Source: JAKIVR01 sp035933635 (GTDB lineage Archaea > Thermoplasmatota > Thermoplasmata > Lutacidiplasmatales > UBA184). From it: a DNA stretch of 64,000 nucleotides. Positions 47,867 to 56,994 of the stretch are shown here, piece after piece (positions within the stretch are counted from its first letter, which is position 1; every line of letters begins with the position of its first letter). The stretch lies in NCBI GenBank assembly GCA_035933635.1, contig DASYYY010000031.1, forward strand, positions 62,001-126,000. Reading direction: 5' to 3'. A program made the position numbers and the translations under genes. The notes below the pieces were generated by a model. It had not been told where the DNA came from. It worked only from the letters and a program-made list of their open reading frames with translations, and searched no databases.

Positions 47867-49975
47867 CTAGGCGTTGATCAAGCTCACGGAGCCGGAGCCC
47901 CCGGCGATTCCCGAATTCGCCACGCATACTTCGCTCCGGGCGGAGTCGAAGGCGAGCCCGCCGGGCGACCCGCCCAGGTCCACGGTGGCCACGGGGGCCC
48001 CTCCCGAGGTGACGATCCAAACCACGCCGGGGCCCGAGGCGAATAGGAGATGGTCGAAGGGGTCGTACTGCACGGCAAAGGGGGTTCCCGCGAAGGCGGC
48101 TCCGGCCCCGAGATAGGTATCGGACTTCGCGTTCATCACGGCCAGATCCGAGTCGCCGGGGCGCGCGAGATACATGTCGTGTGTGCTCGGGTTGTAGGTC
48201 ATCACCGTTGGGAGGCCCCCGACGTAGACACTCTTGGTCACCGCATCGAGGCTGCTGTTGATCACGGAGATGTTGCCCGAGAACGCGTTGGAGACGTACA
48301 TCGACTGGCTCAACGGGTCGTAGGCGACCGCGTATGGGAACGTCCCGACCGCGAGCGTAGTCCCGAGCGTGTTGGTCGCCGTGCGGATGACGCTGACGTT
48401 GTTCGCGCTCGAGTCGGCCACGTAGACATCGTGATTGGCCGGGTCGTAGGCGACGCCCAATGCGCCCGAGCCGACCGGGATCCCGGGGTTCACGATGGCG
48501 TCCGTCGTCGCGTTGAGGACGACGACCGACCCGACAGCGCCGCACACGGCGCAGCCCACGTAACCGGTCGCCACGTAAACCTCCCCGTTCGCCGGGTCGT
48601 AGGCGATCCCGTAGGTCGCGTTCCCGACGTCGACGGTCGTGGCGAGAAGCCCCGTAGTGCCGTTGAGCACCGAGATGTTGTCGGTCCCGCCGGAGACGAA
48701 CACGGCGTTCTGGGCGGAGTCGTAGGCCAGCCAGTTCGGGCCCCCGGAGACGGAGGTCGAGACGTCGGGAGTGAACTCCTGAGGCCCGAAGCACGACAGT
48801 GTGCCGGAGGCGGCGTTCGTCACGCAGATTCGCTGCATGGACGGGTCGTACGCCACGGCGTACGGCTGCGCGCCGGTCGTGATCGTCGCCACGCTCGCGT
48901 CGGTCGCGGCGCCCACGACCGAAAGTTCCCGCGCGCCGTAGTCGGCGATGTACATGTCCTGGTCGATCGGATTGTAGGCGATCCCGATGGGGTGGGTCCC
49001 GACCGGCAACCACGCGGTGATCGTGTTCGAGCCGCTGTCGTAGACCGCCACGGTGGAGTTCTGATACAAGGTCGCGAACATCTGGGTCGTGAGAGGATCG
49101 TAGGCGAAACCCTCCACACTGCTGGAGCCGAGCGAGGTGGTGGCGACGACCGTGTGCGTGTAGTCGTCGACGGCCACAATCTCGTTCTCGCCGGCCGTGG
49201 AATTGTATAGGCCGACCAAGATTTCGCCGTTCGCGGGGTCGTAGCCGATCGCGCCGCACGAGACGTTGCCCAAGCCCAGATTTCCGACCCACTTGTATCC
49301 GGTCGTGCTGTACCAGTCCAGGTCCCCCGGACCGACTCCGCTGCAACAGACGACGTAGGCCGAGACCGTGTAGAGAAGGTGGTTTGAGGGATCGACGAGC
49401 ATAGCCTCGACCGCCGCGCCGTAGTACGAGGTCGGGAATTTGGCGACCACCGAGTTGGTGGTCGTGTTGATCACGCTGAAGTTGTCCGACTGATCATAGA
49501 GGTAGACCTGCCGGTTCGACGCATCGTAGGCGGCGGCGAAGGGGTAGTCCTTGCCGAAGGAGAGCGTCGAAGCCACGTTTCCGAGCTTGTTGACGATGGA
49601 GACGGTGGAGTCGCAGGCGTTCACGACGTAGAGGTCATGCTTGGTGCCTCCGAACACGAGGCTCCCGGGGCATTGCCCGACGGGGATCGTCGTCCGCAGC
49701 ACCGGACCGGTGGGTGAAGCCAGTGTCGGCGGCGCCGTCGTGCGGAGGTGAACGGCCGAGCTGGACGCCGAGGCTCCCGCGTTGGGTAGCACCGCGAGCG
49801 CGGCGAGAACCAGAACGGGAACGAAGGTGAGGAAGTAGGGGCGGGAGTCCCGTCCCCCCCAGAGCCCGCGCACCGGGGCGGCCCGCCCGTCCCGTCGGCG
49901 GTCAGTGTGCCCGGCGGCGACGTCCCGCGCATGGTTCGGCCCCGTGTAGTTCTGCGGCCCGATAGTTGATTGCAT
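47867..49975 (-). CDS. Secreted YVTN-type beta-propeller surface protein
   Basis: 702 residues from ATG 49975. An N-terminal hydrophobic segment (~40-60, FLTFVPVLVLAALAVLP) after a basic region acts as signal or anchor. About 12-14 blades follow, each with AYDP.....YV...-type YVTN repeats (for example IAYDPANGEVYVATG, VAYDPLSQSMYVSNAF, NVSVIRTATNT). The fold is a seven-bladed propeller, possibly two in tandem, common in archaeal cell-surface layers. Many N-x-S/T sites fit an extracellular, glycosylated protein. No C-terminal anchor is seen. Chromosomal, outside the element. Ligand unknown. Confidence 0.85.
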   Translation of the reverse strand: MQSTIGPQNYTGPNHARDVAAGHTDRRRDGRAAPVRGLWGGRDSRPYFLTFVPVLVLAALAVLPNAGASASSSAVHLRTTAPPTLASPTGPVLRTTIPVGQCPGSLVFGGTKHDLYVVNACDSTVSIVNKLGNVASTLSFGKDYPFAAAYDASNRQVYLYDQSDNFSVINTTTNSVVAKFPTSYYGAAVEAMLVDPSNHLLYTVSAYVVCCSGVGPGDLDWYSTTGYKWVGNLGLGNVSCGAIGYDPANGEILVGLYNSTAGENEIVAVDDYTHTVVATTSLGSSSVEGFAYDPLTTQMFATLYQNSTVAVYDSGSNTITAWLPVGTHPIGIAYNPIDQDMYIADYGARELSVVGAATDASVATITTGAQPYAVAYDPSMQRICVTNAASGTLSCFGPQEFTPDVSTSVSGGPNWLAYDSAQNAVFVSGGTDNISVLNGTTGLLATTVDVGNATYGIAYDPANGEVYVATGYVGCAVCGAVGSVVVLNATTDAIVNPGIPVGSGALGVAYDPANHDVYVADSSANNVSVIRTATNTLGTTLAVGTFPYAVAYDPLSQSMYVSNAFSGNISVINSSLDAVTKSVYVGGLPTVMTYNPSTHDMYLARPGDSDLAVMNAKSDTYLGAGAAFAGTPFAVQYDPFDHLLFASGPGVVWIVTSGGAPVATVDLGGSPGGLAFDSARSEVCVANSGIAGGSGSVSLINA

Positions 49976-50419
49976 GCCTCGCTCCGACGGTCTCCCGGTT
50001 CCCGTCCTGGATGCGCACGGAGAAGTACTCGATAAGCCTCCGGTCAATCCCATCGACCAAAAGGGCCACTCGGGCGACGGGGGGGTGTCCGACCTTTCGC
50101 TCGCGCCTCCGGAGACCTGCTCGACCGGATTCCCTGAGCGAAAACCGCCTCAGGAACGATTCTTCTGGGGCGAAAGCCGATCGGCGTTCCACGCAAGAGC
50201 CGGCGACCGCCCGGAACGCGGCCCTTGAAATCCGGGGGGATAGGGGGCTGACGGTGTGTACATCCCGGTCGATTCAATTTCAGGCGGGCTTCGACGTCCT
50301 CCAACGCCGCGCCCCCCCGCGGCCCCAAGCTCGAGCGCGAACGGACCTGCCGCCCTGTCGCCTCGCCGCGTCGCGGTCGTTCGGTAGATGAGCAGGCAGC
50401 CGGTCACCGACCGGCGTCG
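49976..50419. other. Divergent intergenic region, no feature recognised
   Basis: 444 bases between the propeller gene and a membrane-protein gene transcribed away from it. It must contain both promoters, but no clear TATA box or repeat was identified. Confidence 0.4.
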
Positions 50420-50887
50420 ATGCCCCGTGCGCGGACCGCCCAATTCGAGCTCGCCGCAACGAGGCTCATACGCGGCTCCGTCCGGGCCGTGGCGATACCC
50501 CTCCTGTGGGGGTTTGTGCCGCTGGACATCCGCGGCACGGCTTTGGCGTATTGGGATATGAATCTCCGGTACGGGGCTCCGATCTACTGGACCGCAGTCG
50601 TTGGCGTGTTCGCGGTCCGCTTCACGCTGATGATGATCGGGGTCTTCATTTACGCCGGTACGAATTATGGCATCCTCCTCACCGACGAGGGGATTCTCTA
50701 CTACGATTGGGGCATCGACCCCCGATACGTCTTCCAGCGGCAATTGAGTTGGGACGAGACCGGGACGCTCTTCATCCCCAGCACCAAGGCGGACGCGGGG
50801 GCGCTGTTCTGGGTTGGATGTCGCGCGTTTACCTTCGACCCCGAGCAAACCGCTGCCGTCCTGCGGGACTCCCGTGGCCCGCTGTAG
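50420..50887 (+). CDS. Membrane protein with small soluble C-terminal domain
   Basis: 155 residues. One or two hydrophobic segments (~24-42, and ~57-80 IYWTAVVGVFAVRFTLMMIG) are followed by a C-terminal ~70 residues (NYGILLTDEGILYYDWGIDP; LSWDETGTLFIP) of alternating strands, resembling small PH-like domains of bacterial membrane proteins. Not assigned to a family with confidence. Stands alone. Confidence 0.7.
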   Translation: MPRARTAQFELAATRLIRGSVRAVAIPLLWGFVPLDIRGTALAYWDMNLRYGAPIYWTAVVGVFAVRFTLMMIGVFIYAGTNYGILLTDEGILYYDWGIDPRYVFQRQLSWDETGTLFIPSTKADAGALFWVGCRAFTFDPEQTAAVLRDSRGPL

Positions 50888-51427
50888 GGCAAGAAGCTGG
50901 CCGACCTCGTGGAGTCGCCTCGGCTCGAGATATGAGGCCGGTTCGTCCGCCCGGGGCCGCGTCCAACCCATCGGCGCGGTCCCCCGCCCTCGAAACGAGC
51001 CGAACCCTCGGCTCCCTCAAGCCCCCCGTCGAGGCGCCCGGAGTCGGACGCGGATGATGGGGGGCATCCCCCCACTCGTCCATGGGGGTAGCTCCGATTC
51101 GCTCGGAGGTGACACCTCCCTTCAGAACTCAAGTCGAGGTACAGGCCCGGCTCGAAGGCCGCTCGGCGAACCCATGTTCAGGGTCCTAGGATACGGGTAG
51201 CACGGTTATCCGCTCCGCCCACGGGACACAGAACTTCGCGCGCGCCCCGGTTGGTACAACGCCCTACACCCGAGCCGACTCGATTGGTTCTGCATCCTCC
51301 TCTAGGCTGACCAGATCCTTCTAACGGACTCAGAGCGGCAAGATGGGGCCCTTGTCAGCAATTCGGGATCCGGCGGCTCTCGGCGCCCCCGCGGATCCGG
51401 CTCGAACATCCTACTGGGAGACTTCGA
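50888..51427. other. Intergenic with G6-CAT-C6 hairpin
   Basis: 540 bases without a convincing gene between convergent neighbours. T-GGGGGG-CAT-CCCCCC-A at 51058-51074 is a perfect short hairpin that may terminate one of them. Nothing else recognised. Confidence 0.45.
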
Positions 51428-51817
51428 TCACCGGGGTGGCCCAAAGTGCGTCGCTCGCGGCCCGGGCCCGTGGATTTGTAGTACGACTTCGCCTTCGGTC
51501 CAGATAGAGTGTACGGTCTTCGGGGGAACGACGATGAACGCCCCGGCGGTCAAACGCTTCGCACTTTCACGATCAATACGATCCCCAGTGGCGACCAGGA
51601 ACGTGCCCGACAAGACGGTACCGAATTCGTAGTCGGGGTGCCAGTGGGGTCGGCCGCCCTCGTAGGTGGCGGGGAGTCGGAGTCGAAAGGAGTAGACCCC
51701 CGTGCCAGCGGGATCCCCGAACAACGAGGCTCGGAGTTCCGGACGGCCCGAGCCCGGCTCGATTTCCGTCCACTCGAGTTCTTGTGCGTTTCTTAGGACG
51801 GCTGACGACGCGGCCAT
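51428..51817 (-). CDS. Cupin-domain protein
   Basis: 129 residues. The cupin motifs GRPHWHPDYEFGTVLSGTFL (~54-73, metal-binding His/His/Glu) and AGAFIVVPPKTVHSIWTEGE (~91-110, with His) give the small conserved beta-barrel. Single-domain cupins range from metal-dependent enzymes to sugar or effector binders, so no reaction can be assigned. Full length for a one-domain cupin. Confidence 0.88.
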   Translation of the reverse strand: MAASSAVLRNAQELEWTEIEPGSGRPELRASLFGDPAGTGVYSFRLRLPATYEGGRPHWHPDYEFGTVLSGTFLVATGDRIDRESAKRLTAGAFIVVPPKTVHSIWTEGEVVLQIHGPGPRATHFGPPR

Positions 51818-52511
51818 GCCAGGGGCAGATATCCTGCGGCATCACCATGGCGCACCTTCCTCGGGGGGGTATCCGAACGCAACGTTCAGTGACGAGTAAG
51901 CCCCCCGGCGAAAACTGGGGCGGCGCATCCGCCGCACCAAGACTCGTCGAGTTTGGGGCGGAGTGGGGGAAGCGGCCTCGCATTCCCCTCTGCCAAACTT
52001 CGGTAAGAAGCGCTTCAACAGCGGAGGAAGGGTCGATGCCATCAGCCCCTGGGCTGACGCGCCTCGTCGAGAATCTCTTCTCGCCCGCCACTTGACTGCG
52101 CAGAAATCCGTTAGAATGCAGCGGCCACTGCCGGGGGCCGCTAGGCTCGCGACCGTAGGCGTCTACGATTGTGGCAGAGCCCGAGGGTCGTCCTCCTGCT
52201 CGTTAGGCCCCGGGCTGCCCTCACCATTGGCATCGAGGGACTACACTCGCCCGGGGCGGACGAGGGGGAGAACCTGTGCAGGCAGTCGTCGATCCTGCAC
52301 TTCGAACTTGGGCATGTCATCGAGTAGTCCCTTCCCGGTCCTATGTCGCCGCGAGCGAACGGATTTCGGGAAAACGACCCGCTAGATTCGCGGTCGATTC
52401 CGGGCCCGACATTCTCAATCTAGCGCTCAGGCTAAACAATTCTGATCGATTTTCTCCCGCTTCCCCTCCCGAACCGACAAGTTCTTACTCGCGGAGGCCC
52501 GCTGGGCGGGC
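51818..52511. other. Long intergenic region, no feature recognised
   Basis: 694 bases with only short, low-quality frames on both strands. It separates the divergently transcribed cupin and beta-helix genes. No RNA gene or array was recognised. Confidence 0.4.
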
Positions 52512-55500
52512 ATGCGGTTGAGTTGGGCCGGCGTCGCGGGAATCGCATTGATCGCTGTCCTGATGGTAATGCCCTCGAACGGGGTCTCCGCGCCAGCGGG
52601 GCGGCCAGCGAGTCCGTCGGCCCAGCGTCCCGATTCAGTTGGACCCGCGGCGTTCACGGGGCTCGTCACCATTCTCCCCAGTGGGGTCGTGGCCCCCAGT
52701 GGCGCTCCCATCTCAACGACCGGGTCGACTTACACGGTCGCCAGTTCGTTCTCGGGGAGCATCCTGGACGAGAGGAATGGGAGCACGTTGAACGGGGCGG
52801 GCTACGTACTTACCGTCCAGCCGGGGAGCTCCCCCGGTGTTACCGTCAGTGGTGCGACGGGCGTGACCGTGGAGGATCTGACCATCGCTAACGCGAGCAC
52901 AGCGTCCGTGTCCGTCTCCTCGGCCGCCGACATCGTGATCAACTCCGTGACCGCGAGCGGTACCGGAGTCGCCGTAAGCGCCGACCAGGTCACCGGCTTG
53001 ACCGTTACGAACGACCACTTCGCGAACACGTCGGGGATAGGCGCCCAATATGGTGGTGGACTCTGGATCGCCTCGGACGACCTCGCCCGGACCGGGGGGG
53101 TGTACGTCTATCAGTTTCAAGGGGTCTCGATCCGGTCGAACAACATCTCCTTCGGCACGGGAACTGCGGTCTGGGTGGTCTCCAGCGCGAACATCGATCT
53201 CACTGGGAACACGATGTACCATGTTGGCGGCTACCTCCAACCGCAGTTCTTCCTTGAGGACGACAGTAACGCGACGGTGAGTTGGAACAACGGTAGTGCG
53301 GGGGATTATGGGGTCTACCTTCTCGACTCGAGCGGAGCGCGGATCGAGAACGATCGGTTACCGGGTACCTCCTATGGGATCTACGCCGCGTTCAGTTCCT
53401 ACCTGACAGTTGAGAACAACGACCTGTCCGAGGCGTCCAGCTTCGGCTTCTCTGGCTACCAATTGACCGGTGTGGTCTTCTCGAACAACCGCCTGGTCTC
53501 TTCTCAGAACGGGGTTTACCTCGCTAACGGGTCGAACGTGGTCGTCTCCGGCGACGACTGCTCTTCGTTCTATGACAAGGGATTGGATATCGAGTACTCC
53601 GGGAACGTGTCGATCCTCAACGATCGGGCGTCCAACGGGAGAGGCACGTCTCCGACGAGCACCGCCGGCGTCTACACGCGCGATGACGCGAATCTCGTCA
53701 TCTCTGGGACGAGCGCAGTAGGGAACAACTACGGTTGGTCGGATCAAAGTTCCGTCGGGGTCGTGGTAGATGGGGACAACTTTGGGGGCACCGTTGGCGG
53801 CGGCTACGCGATTTCATTGGCTTCCGATGCAGAGGTCGCGATCGCCCGTACCAACGCATCGCATGCGACCTACGGGATATACTCTTTCGAGAGCAACGGG
53901 ATCGCCGTAACGAATACGAGTTTCAACTACGCGGCGACAGGGATCTACCTCGGGGCCGACACGAGCGTCCTGTTCGCCAACGATCAGGTGAATCAGAACG
54001 TCGGCAATGCGGTGTACCTGGAACAAGCGTCTCAGGTCACCCTGACCAACCTCTCGATGACGGGCAGTGGCAACAACAACGCCATCTTTGCCCAGCAGGT
54101 TGAGGCCCTAACCGTTACGGGCTGCAACGCCGTCCGCTCGTACTACGGTCTGTACCTCTACGCCGGCACTGGCGTCGTTGCTTCGGCCAACAACTTCTCC
54201 CAGTCGGAGTACGGCCTTTACCTCGAATCGACCACCGGGGTCTCCATCTCGGGCAACTCGTTTTGGAACGACAACTTCTCGTTCGACGATGTGGGCACCA
54301 ACACCGGAGTCGTCGATCACAACAACTTCAACCACGACCGCGGCTGGATCCTCGCGGCGGGCGCGACGGCGGCGTTCCGGTGGAACAGCACCTATCCGAT
54401 CGGCGGCAACTACTGGAGCAACTATTCGGGGACCGACGTGAAGAGCGGTCCGGGCCAGAACCTCTCCGGGAGCGACCGGATCGGCGACACCCCGTTCGTT
54501 CTCAATCCCGTCACGGCCGACCAGTACCCCTTGATGGGAACCTGGGTCGCCCACACGATCACCTTCGTCGAGACCGGCCTGACGAACGGTACGCCCTGGT
54601 CCGTCGCCGTGAACGGCCAGTCGGGCACGTCGAGCTCGAACGCGATCGTCGTTTCCGAATTGGATGGCGCCACCGCGAGCTTCTCGTACTCGGTCGCGAG
54701 CCTCGCGGGCTACCACATCTCCCCCGCTTCCGGAGCGGGCGTCGAGTCGGGTTCGAACCTCGTCATCGCGATCACCTTCGTGGCCGTCGACTATACCACT
54801 ACGTTCTCGGCGGTAGGGCTGGCGGCGAACACGCCGTGGTCGGTCACGATCGACGGAAGGCTAACCCCGGGAACGGGACCGTCGCTGACCGCCCAGGTCC
54901 CGAACGGAACCCACAATTTCGCGGTGGGGCAGGTGGTGGGGTACTCCATCCTCCCCGCATCCGGGCAGTTCACGGTCTCGGGCGGCCCGGTGACCGTGAC
55001 CCTGACCGCGACGTCGACATTCTACACTGTGACGTTCGTCGAGGCGGGACTTCCCTCCGGGACCAACTGGTCGGTCCTGATCGACGGACGGCTAATCGCT
55101 GGAACGGGGCCGTCGCTGACCACCCAGGTCGGGAACGGCACCCACACCTACGCTGTCGGACAAGTCTTGGGGTATTCGATCCTCCCCGCATCGGGGCAGT
55201 TCACGGTCGCGGGGGGCCCCGTGACCGTGACCCTGACCGCGACGCCGACATTGTACAATGTGACGTTCGCCGAGAGTGGACTTCCTTCCGGGACCAGCTG
55301 GTCGGTCACGCTCGATGGAGTCTCGCACGTCTCGACCGGGCTGACGATCGTATTCCAAGTACAGGATGGGTCGCATGCATTCAGCATCGCGTCTCCGGAG
55401 GGCTACAGCGTTTCCTCGAAGACGGGCAGCGTACTCGTCGTGGATGGACCGTCGAGCGTGTTCGTTTCGTTCACAACCTCGAGCGCCCTGGGAACCATCC

Positions 55501-55694
55501 TCAACTCCGGGGCCTCCCCGGGTCTGCTGGCTGGTCTGATCGTCGTACTCCTGTTGGCCGTGGTCGGGTGGACCCTGTACCTTCGCGCACGGAGGCCCAG
55601 AGCCCCCAGTCCCGCGCCGCCGGCGCAGCTCCCGACCGGGACTCCCCCTCCCGCCGGCGGCGCGTCACCGCCCAGTCCGCCGCCTTCGGGCTGA
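52512..55694 (+). CDS. Large secreted NosD-like beta-helix surface protein with C-terminal anchor
   Basis: 1060 residues from ATG 52512. Signal peptide ~1-26 (GVAGIALIAVLMVMPSNGVS). Residues ~70-660 are a right-handed parallel beta-helix of NosD/PbH1 type: short repeats such as VENNDLSEASSFG, GVSISGNSFWNDN, VDHNNFNHD. Four ~77-residue beta-sandwich repeats follow (~670-1000), each opening with VTF-x-E-x-GLPSGT-x-WSV or a variant, a motif widespread in Thermoplasmata surface proteins. A C-terminal membrane helix (GLLAGLIVVLLLAVVGWTLY) and a Pro-rich tail end it. Probably an S-layer-associated or polysaccharide-binding protein. Two of the repeats are near-identical in DNA (see the repeat entry). 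Confidence 0.88.
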   Translation: MRLSWAGVAGIALIAVLMVMPSNGVSAPAGRPASPSAQRPDSVGPAAFTGLVTILPSGVVAPSGAPISTTGSTYTVASSFSGSILDERNGSTLNGAGYVLTVQPGSSPGVTVSGATGVTVEDLTIANASTASVSVSSAADIVINSVTASGTGVAVSADQVTGLTVTNDHFANTSGIGAQYGGGLWIASDDLARTGGVYVYQFQGVSIRSNNISFGTGTAVWVVSSANIDLTGNTMYHVGGYLQPQFFLEDDSNATVSWNNGSAGDYGVYLLDSSGARIENDRLPGTSYGIYAAFSSYLTVENNDLSEASSFGFSGYQLTGVVFSNNRLVSSQNGVYLANGSNVVVSGDDCSSFYDKGLDIEYSGNVSILNDRASNGRGTSPTSTAGVYTRDDANLVISGTSAVGNNYGWSDQSSVGVVVDGDNFGGTVGGGYAISLASDAEVAIARTNASHATYGIYSFESNGIAVTNTSFNYAATGIYLGADTSVLFANDQVNQNVGNAVYLEQASQVTLTNLSMTGSGNNNAIFAQQVEALTVTGCNAVRSYYGLYLYAGTGVVASANNFSQSEYGLYLESTTGVSISGNSFWNDNFSFDDVGTNTGVVDHNNFNHDRGWILAAGATAAFRWNSTYPIGGNYWSNYSGTDVKSGPGQNLSGSDRIGDTPFVLNPVTADQYPLMGTWVAHTITFVETGLTNGTPWSVAVNGQSGTSSSNAIVVSELDGATASFSYSVASLAGYHISPASGAGVESGSNLVIAITFVAVDYTTTFSAVGLAANTPWSVTIDGRLTPGTGPSLTAQVPNGTHNFAVGQVVGYSILPASGQFTVSGGPVTVTLTATSTFYTVTFVEAGLPSGTNWSVLIDGRLIAGTGPSLTTQVGNGTHTYAVGQVLGYSILPASGQFTVAGGPVTVTLTATPTLYNVTFAESGLPSGTSWSVTLDGVSHVSTGLTIVFQVQDGSHAFSIASPEGYSVSSKTGSVLVVDGPSSVFVSFTTSSALGTILNSGASPGLLAGLIVVLLLAVVGWTLYLRARRPRAPSPAPPAQLPTGTPPPAGGASPPSPPPSG
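54790..55252 (+). repeat. Two tandem 231-bp coding repeats in the beta-helix gene
   Basis: Two successive 77-codon units share long stretches such as GYSILPASGQFTV and GPVTVTLTAT; GGGCAGTTCACGG recurs at 54963 and 55194, a 231-base period. Amino-acid identity is much higher than to the first and last repeats, indicating a recent duplication or gene conversion. Confidence 0.8.
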
Positions 55695-56095
55695 CGGCTA
55701 ACCTCCCCTCCAACACCCACTCAAAGGGCACCAGTCCTCGGCGCGAGTTAACGCGCGAGCGTTCGAATCTCCGCGGGTCGCAGCCGTCCCGGCCCCTGAA
55801 TGGCCCATCCTCCGTACGATCCGCGAGCGCCACACCCTGACGGGAGTGGGCCCGGGCACGGGGGGGTGCCCCCATTGTGCCGAGAAGTGAATCATACGAC
55901 TCGATATTGCCGGTCCCGAGTACCCTTCGCTCGCTACGTCGGAGGGCGACCCTCTGACCAGGGAGGTCAACCCGAGCCGCGTCACTTCAGCCCGCAGTCC
56001 CGAAGTAGGAACCGCGCCGGGAGGGGGTGAGCCCCGGGCCCCCCCTCGCGCGGCGACTTCGCTGGCCTTTTGTTGGAGGGCACTACGCTGAAATC
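55695..56095. other. Intergenic with GC-rich hairpin
   Basis: 401 bases. GGGCAC-GGGGGG-GTGCCC (55854-55871) is a 6-bp stem that may terminate the surface-protein transcript. Nothing else recognised. Confidence 0.4.
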
Positions 56096-56674
56096 GTGTC
56101 GGTGCCGGCCGTTGGAGTTTCCGGGTTCCCTTCGCGAGCCTGGCCTCGAGAGCCGATCCGAACGAGCCGTCTAGTGCTCCGAGTTCCGGCGTCCCAAGAT
56201 GTGGAGCCCATTCGTACGGCCTGCCAGGATCCGTCGACACGGCGGGGCGTCCACCTTCTCCCGCACCCGTATCTCCGCCGCCATGCGGTCGAATTCGTGC
56301 GGAAGAAGCGACGCCAATATCGTGAGCGGGAGTCCCTGGCTCTCGCAATCATCTCGAAATCGGATGGGACCCTGGTCGGGATGATCGAGTTGATGCCTCG
56401 ATCGTCGGCGGACCGCGTCGCCGAGCTCGGCTACTGGATCGTGCCGGAACATCGAGGGCGAGGTTTGGCAACCGAGGCGGCTCGCGCGGTGTGCGACATC
56501 GGGTTCAGGGTCCTTCGGCTTCACCGGATCGAAGCGGGCGCGCTGGCGCGAAACGGCGCATCCATCCGCGTCCTGGAGAAGGCGGGCTTTCGTCACGAGG
56601 GTCGGCATCGCGCGCGGGCCCGAGTCGGTCACCGTTGGTTGGATCAGGTTTCGCTCGGGCTCATCGCCCCCTGA
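56096..56674 (+). CDS. GNAT N-acetyltransferase (RimJ/RimL-like)
   Basis: 192 residues from GTG 56096; an in-frame start at 56027 would add a Pro/Arg-rich extension that looks non-coding. RTSRLVLRVPASQD opens the domain as in RimJ/RimL, LGYWIVPEHRGRGLATEAAR (~113-132) is the acetyl-CoA pyrophosphate loop (RGRGLA), and LHRIEAGALARNGASIRVLE then KAGFRHEG (~142-170) gives the conserved N-x-x-S-x-x-x-L-E-K-x-G-F. These enzymes acetylate protein N-termini or small amines in the cytoplasm; the substrate is not predictable. Confidence 0.9.
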   Translation: MSVPAVGVSGFPSRAWPREPIRTSRLVLRVPASQDVEPIRTACQDPSTRRGVHLLPHPYLRRHAVEFVRKKRRQYRERESLALAIISKSDGTLVGMIELMPRSSADRVAELGYWIVPEHRGRGLATEAARAVCDIGFRVLRLHRIEAGALARNGASIRVLEKAGFRHEGRHRARARVGHRWLDQVSLGLIAP

Positions 56675-56994
56675 ACCGGTCCGGGTGACTGGGCCGAATC
56701 GGTGCCCTGGGGCCGCCAAGTCGTTCTCCGAAACGCCCGGCGCTGGTTGTGAGTTTGTCCGACCCAGCTGCTGAAACCTGACTCTCGGTCCGTCCGCTCC
56801 GTGCCACTCGCAGCGCCTTGGGCGGACTGCGAGCTGAGAACGCATCCCAGCAGGAGCGCGCCAAACATCCGCCGCTCGCGCCTCTACGGTGAGGGCCACC
56901 CTGTGGTACGAGTGTCGATCTTGGGCGCGAACCACGCTCGAGCCCACGACCCCCACCCATACGTATATCTCCGTCTTCTCGTGTCGCCGCCTCC
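56675..56994. promoter_or_regulatory. Intergenic with TATA box for the PQQ-propeller gene
   Basis: 320 bases. TATAT at 56964-56968 in ACGTATATCT lies 31 bases before the GTG at 56995, the spacing expected for a leaderless archaeal transcript. No other feature recognised. Confidence 0.5.

Noticed and set aside
47694..49346. 550-codon minus-strand frame
   Set aside because: Second frame of the YVTN propeller gene, Arg-rich and without motifs.
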